From Pseudanabaena cinerea FACHB-1277 (GTDB lineage: Bacteria; Cyanobacteriota; Cyanobacteriia; Pseudanabaenales; Pseudanabaenaceae), in assembly GCF_014696345.1 (NCBI RefSeq), contig NZ_JACJPY010000045.1, forward strand, positions 1-35,166: a stretch of 35,166 bases of DNA, given 5' to 3'. Position 1 is the first letter of the stretch; every line of letters starts with the position of its first letter. Both the position numbers and the translations under genes were made by a program. Below, in pieces: positions 33,441 through 35,166 of this stretch. Below the pieces are notes generated by a model. That model saw only the letters and a list, made by a program, of their open reading frames with translations, did no database searches and was not told the origin of the DNA.

Positions 33441-33603
33441 GCGATCGCTGTTTGATGTTGTTGGTTTGTTGAGGGGTGATCGCTTTGTTGATTGAGATTA
33501 GGGGCGATCGCTGTTTGGTGTTGTTGGTTTGTTGAGGGGCGATCGCTCGTGGGTGAGAGTATTGATGATTGAGGCGATCGCTGTTTGATTGAGATTAGGG
33601 GCT
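33441..33603 (+). repeat. HIP1-bounded repeats, two type A and two type B copies
   Basis: Order: A 33441-33483, B 33476-33511, A 33504-33546, a linker (CGTGGGTGAGAGTATTGATG), then B from 33574, which ends at 33602-33603 without its second octamer. The type B unit is shorter: GCGATCGCTGTTTGATTGAG, then ATTAGGGGCGATCGC. Neighbouring units share the HIP1 octamer at their junction. The block separates the DUF433/DUF5615 module from the first BrnTA pair. Confidence 0.85.
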
Positions 33604-33617
33604 ATTACCAAGAAATT

Positions 33618-33902
33618 CTAATCGTTTGTCGTTGTGACATAAGATTTATGTGCTTCTGCGTAAATTTTTAAAGCGACTGACATTTGCTGCGATGCATTCT
33701 CACCTTGCGATTGAAACCATGCAAAAGTTTCAGAATCGATTTGAACTGATGCTGTAATTTGTTTAGGACTTCTCAATTTGGCTTTAGCCCAAAACTCTGC
33801 TGATAATGGAGGAATATCAGATGTATCAATATCCTCATCACCCATTGCGTCAATTCTCGCCCAATCAGTCTTCGATGTATTGTTCATAGTATCTGCGTTC
33901 AT
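33618..33902 (-). CDS. brnA: BrnA-family antitoxin, first copy
   Basis: A 94-residue protein if started at 33902; a second ATG at 33887 (MNNTSKTDWARIDAMGDEDI) is equally possible. DTSDIPPLSAEFWAKAKLR and the C-terminal ribbon-helix-helix (KQITASVQIDSETFAWFQSQ) match BrnA: an acidic N-terminal toxin-binding part and a DNA-binding C-terminus. The start region overlaps the 3' end of brnT by 23-38 bp, as is usual for brnTA. Confidence 0.9.
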   Translation of the reverse strand: MNADTMNNTSKTDWARIDAMGDEDIDTSDIPPLSAEFWAKAKLRSPKQITASVQIDSETFAWFQSQGENASQQMSVALKIYAEAHKSYVTTTND

Positions 33903-34143
33903 AAGATAGAGCCTTTCTTAATGAAATAATCCTAATTGTTTGTTCGTCAGGTTCTGTATAGACAACCACCACGAATCGACCTTGAAGTAAACCAATACCG
34001 ATATACCGATCCTCTCCATAGTTTTCTCTTGCGTCAAGTTCAACAACCATAGGCAAATTAAAAACTAGATAAGCGTCAGCAAAGTCAAATCCATGTTTAG
34101 CGAGGTTAATTTGTTTTTTACGTTCATCCCACTCAAATCTCAT
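33865..34143 (-). CDS. brnT: BrnT-family ribonuclease toxin, first copy
   Basis: A 92-residue RelE-like fold toxin. FEWDERKKQINLAKHGFDFA is the BrnT signature start, then NYGEDRYIGIGLLQGRFVVV and IRIISLRKALSYERRYYEQY, which carries the Arg residues expected at the active site. The toxin gene precedes the antitoxin gene, as in other brnTA operons. Confidence 0.93.
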   Translation of the reverse strand: MRFEWDERKKQINLAKHGFDFADAYLVFNLPMVVELDARENYGEDRYIGIGLLQGRFVVVVYTEPDEQTIRIISLRKALSYERRYYEQYIED

Positions 34144-34199
34144 TTTAAAGTTTAGTAGTTGTCTGTATTGGGATTTTCCTAATTTTAACTTGTATTTGA

Positions 34200-34459
34200 C
34201 GCTGTTTGATTGAGATTAGGGGCGATCGCTGTTTGGTGTTGTTAGTTTGTTGAGGGGCGATCGCTTGTGTTGTGAAAGTATGGATATTTTAGGCGATCGC
34301 TGTTTGATGAGATTAGGGGTGATCGCTGTTTGATGTTGTTGGTTTATTGGGGGCGATCGCTTGTGTGGTGGAAAGTATAGATATTTTAGGCGATCGCTTT
34401 TTGATTGAGATTAGGGGCGATCGCTGATTGATGTTGTGGGTGTGTTGAAGCGTGATCGT
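34200..34459 (+). repeat. HIP1-bounded repeats, about 97-bp higher-order tandem
   Basis: Type A copies start at 34222, 34319 and 34417 (period 97-98 bp). Each of the first two is followed by the conserved linker (TTGTGTGGTGGAAAGTATAG form) and a type B copy; a type B copy also precedes the first A (34200-34229). The last A is degenerate (ends near 34459). It looked CRISPR-like at first, but the intervening sequences are themselves conserved. It separates the two BrnTA modules. Confidence 0.85.
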
Positions 34460-34464
34460 TCTAC

Positions 34465-34725
34465 TCAATTTTCAGCTTGATGATCTGCCATGTATTTTTG
34501 TAGAACATTATTGATTAAAGTTTGATAACCGCGTGGAACTTGCTGTTTATACCAAGCTAAAACATTTGGATCAAGTCTCAAGGTTACAGGAACCTTGACA
34601 GGTGGAATATTAACCGTTGCATCTTCCCAAAAGTCAGTATCTGTCGCTGGAGCGTCCGTATAGTCAATATCAGAATCTCTCATCTGACCAAGGATTTTCA
34701 ATTGTTCTTCTCTCGATATAGCCAT
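34465..34725 (-). CDS. BrnA-family antitoxin, second copy
   Basis: About 86 residues from ATG 34723-34725 (MAISREEQLKILGQMRDSDI); the frame opens ten codons earlier. IDYTDAPATDTDFWEDATVN is the acidic part, and VPVTLRLDPNVLAWYKQQVP, then GYQTLINNVLQKYMADH, the ribbon-helix-helix. It differs clearly from the first BrnA copy, so this is not a recent duplication. It overlaps its toxin gene by 56 bp. Confidence 0.88.
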   Translation of the reverse strand: MAISREEQLKILGQMRDSDIDYTDAPATDTDFWEDATVNIPPVKVPVTLRLDPNVLAWYKQQVPRGYQTLINNVLQKYMADHQAEN

Positions 34726-34981
34726 AATAAATTCTCTTTTCCTCTTTATTTGCAAGCCTTACAGAAATGAGACGTATTCTTTGTCCTCGCAGAGTATAGA
34801 CAGCAAGGAGAACAAATTCTTCCAAGCCACCAATGGCAATAAAACGAGATTCGCCATAATCTTTACGATTGTCAGGTTTTGAAATCCAAATACCCGAAAA
34901 AATTTCCTTGGCAAACTCAAAATCAATTCCATGCTTGGCAATGTTGGCGTTGTTCTTTTTGTTGTCCCATTCAAAGTCCAT
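34670..34981 (-). CDS. BrnT-family ribonuclease toxin, second copy
   Basis: A 103-residue protein from ATG 34979-34981 (MDFEWDNKKNNANIAKHGID); the frame opens 12 codons earlier but BrnT proteins start at this motif. KDYGESRFIAIGGLEEFVLL and QRIRLISVRLANKEEKRIYY complete the family pattern. The C-terminus has an extra tail (ERRTIENPWSDERF) compared with the first copy, created by reading on over the antitoxin start. Toxin-first operon. Confidence 0.9.
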   Translation of the reverse strand: MDFEWDNKKNNANIAKHGIDFEFAKEIFSGIWISKPDNRKDYGESRFIAIGGLEEFVLLAVYTLRGQRIRLISVRLANKEEKRIYYGYIERRTIENPWSDERF

Positions 34982-35030
34982 GTCACTACTGTAAACAAGT
35001 GCAATACATGATGTCAATACATTAAATATA

Positions 35031-35061
35031 TCGCTATTTGATTGAGATTTGGGGCGATCGC
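35031..35061 (+). repeat. HIP1-bounded repeat, type B copy with decayed left end
   Basis: TCGCTATTTGATTGAGATTT followed by GGGGCGATCGC. The right octamer is intact and the left has only TCGC. It closes the array upstream of the second BrnT start. Confidence 0.75.
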
Positions 35062-35083
35062 TTTTGGGAGCATCCCAAGTTTG

Positions 35084-35105
35084 CGCTAAGTAGAAATACT
35101 TAGCG
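35084..35105. repeat. Perfect 9-bp hairpin with GAAA loop
   Basis: CGCTAAGTA (35084-35092), loop GAAA, TACTTAGCG (35097-35105). No T-run follows on either strand within 15 bases, so it is not a simple terminator. It may belong to a palindromic repeat or an element extending past the window end. The rest of 35,062-35,166 shows nothing I can name. Confidence 0.5.
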
Positions 35106-35166
35106 ATGGGGAATTATTAAGAAAAGCTGTACGCAAACGTAAGATCTTTGGAACATTGCATGGATT

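Noticed and set aside
34200-34459. CRISPR array
   Set aside because: The 43-bp repeats at a regular 97-98 bp period look CRISPR-like, but the intervening sequences are conserved between units and the repeats share HIP1 octamers. No cas gene is present.
32038-35061. Chromosomal integron cassette array
   Set aside because: The cassette-like spacing is striking, but there is no integrase gene, no attC-type palindrome with GTTRRRY cores, and the modules face both directions.
1-35166. tRNA, rRNA or tmRNA genes in the spacers
   Set aside because: I looked for tRNA T-arm patterns and long stem structures in all larger gaps and found none that fit; a covariance-model scan would be the decisive test.

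Overview
The window reads as chromosomal DNA of a cyanobacterium. The evidence is the very frequent octamer GCGATCGC (HIP1) in and between genes, and the gene content: psbY (photosystem II), ycf3 (photosystem I assembly), menE (phylloquinone), a CSP41-like protein, an RRM-type Rbp and a large glutamate synthase. The style of the proteins suggests a Pseudanabaena-like genome, but that is an impression. No rRNA, tRNA or CRISPR array was recognised.

Layout. Positions 1-15,575 are mostly housekeeping: an L7/L12-C-domain-like membrane protein, a FemAB-like protein, a CSP41-like reductase, citrate synthase, psbY (44 aa), uppP, rplU-rpmA, a lone receiver domain, gatC, ycf3, an ABC-2 type permease, an RRM protein, secD-secF, a Uma2-family nuclease, a phasin-like protein and menE. 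Positions 15,604-22,840 are accessory. They hold a 1,724-residue single-chain type ISP restriction-modification enzyme carrying three in-frame copies of a 102-bp palindromic repeat. Next come a small antitoxin gene and its PIN toxin gene, cut after 29-30 codons by a complete IS1634-family element (21,115-22,839, 26-bp perfect terminal repeats) whose transposase appears to start at ATT. Positions 22,918-29,179 return to metabolism: a lipoprotein solute-binding protein and glutamate synthase.

From 29,265 to the end the window is a defence and toxin-antitoxin region. It holds a coiled-coil PD-(D/E)XK protein, HigBA, a protein joining a VMAP-type N-terminal helix-turn-helix to a PD-(D/E)XK nuclease domain, a small membrane protein, then four two-gene modules in a row: YefM/YoeB, DUF433/DUF5615 and two BrnT/BrnA pairs. 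Each of these four modules is separated from the next by copies of one HIP1-bounded repeat family, all in the same orientation, so the stretch looks like a repeat-punctuated cassette array.

Most worth following up: the repeat-bounded toxin-antitoxin array; the HTH-nuclease fusion and its divergent membrane-protein neighbour; the three same-phase, same-orientation 102-bp insertions in the restriction enzyme; and the ATT start of the transposase. Smaller observations are a possible 37-codon gene behind the ABC permease, mutually exclusive hairpins between rplU and rpmA, and an operator-like palindrome in front of uppP.
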